IMG/VR virus record: IMGVR_UViG_3300032157_000041
Location: 1-27,156 of that record
DNA length: 27,156 nucleotides
Source: a virus
Strand: one strand, 5' to 3'
In this document: in pieces, positions 26,276 through 27,156 of the stretch
Numbering within the stretch: position 1 is the stretch's first letter
How the letters are laid out: the number at the start of each line of letters is the position of its first letter
Notes under the pieces: generated by a model
What the model was told of the DNA's origin: nothing
Seen by the model: the letters and a program-made list of their open reading frames with translations, nothing else
Database searches by the model: none
Program-made: the position numbers and the translations under genes

Positions 26276-27156
26276 ATGACCGGACCGGCCTCGTCCCTGT
26301 CGGAGATGGAACGTGTCGAGATCGAACGCGACGCCTACCAGGCCGAGGTCGAACTCCTCCAAGAGTCCCTCGCCGACATCGAGCTCGCCCTCGAGGACCG
26401 CGGCTGGGTCACCCTCAGCCAGCAGGCTGCGCAGGAGTTCACCCGCGAAGGCCGCCGGCGTGCCGCCGGGTTGTGCCGGATCCTGTCGATCCAGAACCCG
26501 CTGATCAAGCGCGGCATCTCTGTGCGGGTCGGGTACATCTGGGGCAGCGGCGTTCAGGTCGACGCCGGCGACGCTGACGTCAACACCGTCATCCAGGACT
26601 TCCTTGACGCCAACCAGGGGTCGTACTCGAGTACCCAAGCCCGCGAGGAAGCCGAACGGACCCTCGCGACGGACGGTGACCTGTTCCGCGCGCTGTTCAC
26701 GAACCCGCGTACCGGATCGGTCACCGTCCGCTCCATCGACCCGACCGAGGTCGACGAGATCCTCACCAACCCTGAGGACCGCGACGAGCCGTGGTTCTAC
26801 ATCCGGTCCTACACCACCACGGTGATCGAGGCCGGGTACTCCGGGCTCACCCGACGTCGGGTCGAACGCCGGCGGGTCATCTACCCCGCGCTCGGCTACC
26901 GGCCGTCCTCGAGGCCGAAGATCATCGACGGGATCCCTGTCGCGTGGGAGACACCGGTCCAGCATGTTGCGGTCAACCGGATCGATGGCTGGTCGTTCGG
27001 TATCGGTGACGCCTATGCGGCGATCTTCTTCGCCCGGGCGTACAACGAGTTCCTGACCGACTGGGCCAAGCTGATGAAGTCCCTGTCGCGGTTCGCGTGG
27101 CGGCTGACCGCGAGACGCAATGGCAGCGCCCAACGGGCTGCTGTCGAAGCGCGACG
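26276..27156 (+). CDS. Portal protein, N-terminal part (cut by window edge)
   Basis: ATG 26276, with GAGGAGG 6-12 bases upstream, is open to the window end (293 complete codons). Features fit actinophage portal proteins: an N-terminal acidic helix (RVEIERDAYQAEVELLQESL), LCRILSIQNPLIKRGISVRV (about 66-85), GDLFRALFTNPRTGSVTVRS (about 142-161), a IDPTEVDEIL segment and a WSFGIGDAYAAIFFARAYNE helix (about 242-261). The portal forms the dodecameric DNA channel docked by the terminase. The gene follows terL by 20 bases, the standard order. Confidence 0.85.
   Translation, partial: MTGPASSLSEMERVEIERDAYQAEVELLQESLADIELALEDRGWVTLSQQAAQEFTREGRRRAAGLCRILSIQNPLIKRGISVRVGYIWGSGVQVDAGDADVNTVIQDFLDANQGSYSSTQAREEAERTLATDGDLFRALFTNPRTGSVTVRSIDPTEVDEILTNPEDRDEPWFYIRSYTTTVIEAGYSGLTRRRVERRRVIYPALGYRPSSRPKIIDGIPVAWETPVQHVAVNRIDGWSFGIGDAYAAIFFARAYNEFLTDWAKLMKSLSRFAWRLTARRNGSAQRAAVEAR

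Noticed and set aside
26249-27133. Minus-strand frame opposite the portal gene
   Set aside because: Antisense shadow; the plus frame has an excellent ribosome site and portal-like segments.
1-27156. CRISPR arrays, insertion sequences, transposases, retron or restriction genes
   Set aside because: No regularly spaced identical repeats, transposase motifs, reverse transcriptase or methylase motifs were seen on either strand.

Overview
The window is part of a temperate, tailed actinobacteriophage genome (siphovirus-like). The DNA is GC-rich with mostly C/G-ending codons. It encodes families typical of actinobacteria and their phages: a WhiB-type iron-sulfur regulator, a DUF3263 protein and a YqaJ exonuclease plus RecT pair. 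Nearly all genes overlap their neighbour by ATGA or GTGA.

Layout. (1) 1-5345, + strand: end of the structural region, with small Cys-rich proteins, a DUF6527 protein, two small baseplate-type Ig-like proteins, a beta-helix tail fibre and two virion proteins, closed by a strong terminator (5368-5400). (2) 5401-5685: the candidate attP. It has a tRNA 3'-end-like core, a tRNA-terminator-like hairpin and four TGTGACC/GGTCACA boxes placed two on each side. (3) 5686-6858: tyrosine integrase, convergent with a leftward cassette (8103 to 6855) of a protein of unknown function, a DUF2335 membrane protein and a DUF3263 protein, which has its own promoter. (4) 8362-9984: immunity switch with ImmA-like protease and repressor leftward, Cro-like protein and excisionase-like protein rightward, around an operator region with mirrored words; the Cro-like mRNA looks leaderless. 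(5) 10052-21023: one long early transcription unit with YqaJ exonuclease, RecT, a putative HTH/alpha-CTD fusion regulator, a DnaQ-like exonuclease, RusA, two ParB-like proteins, a MerR-like protein, WhiB, many zinc-ribbon microproteins and a DnaB-N/RecA-type helicase. (6) 21042-21243: nine TGTTCC/GGAACA repeats directly after the helicase, a candidate replication origin. (7) 21295-24256: putative small terminase and small proteins, followed by a lone reverse-strand zinc-ribbon gene. (8) 24577-27156: small zinc protein, large terminase and a portal protein cut by the window edge.

Because tail genes lie left of attP and terminase/portal genes lie far right of it, with arm-like sites on both sides of the core, the sequence reads as a virion or circular phage genome rather than an integrated prophage. 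The genes form a coherent programme: lysogeny control and integration, recombination-dependent and helicase-driven replication, then packaging. The least expected items are the HTH/alpha-CTD fusion gene, the iteron cluster hidden in a low-complexity reading frame, and a nine-fold 22-residue repeat in a tail protein. All functional names come from motif recognition by eye; no database search was run.
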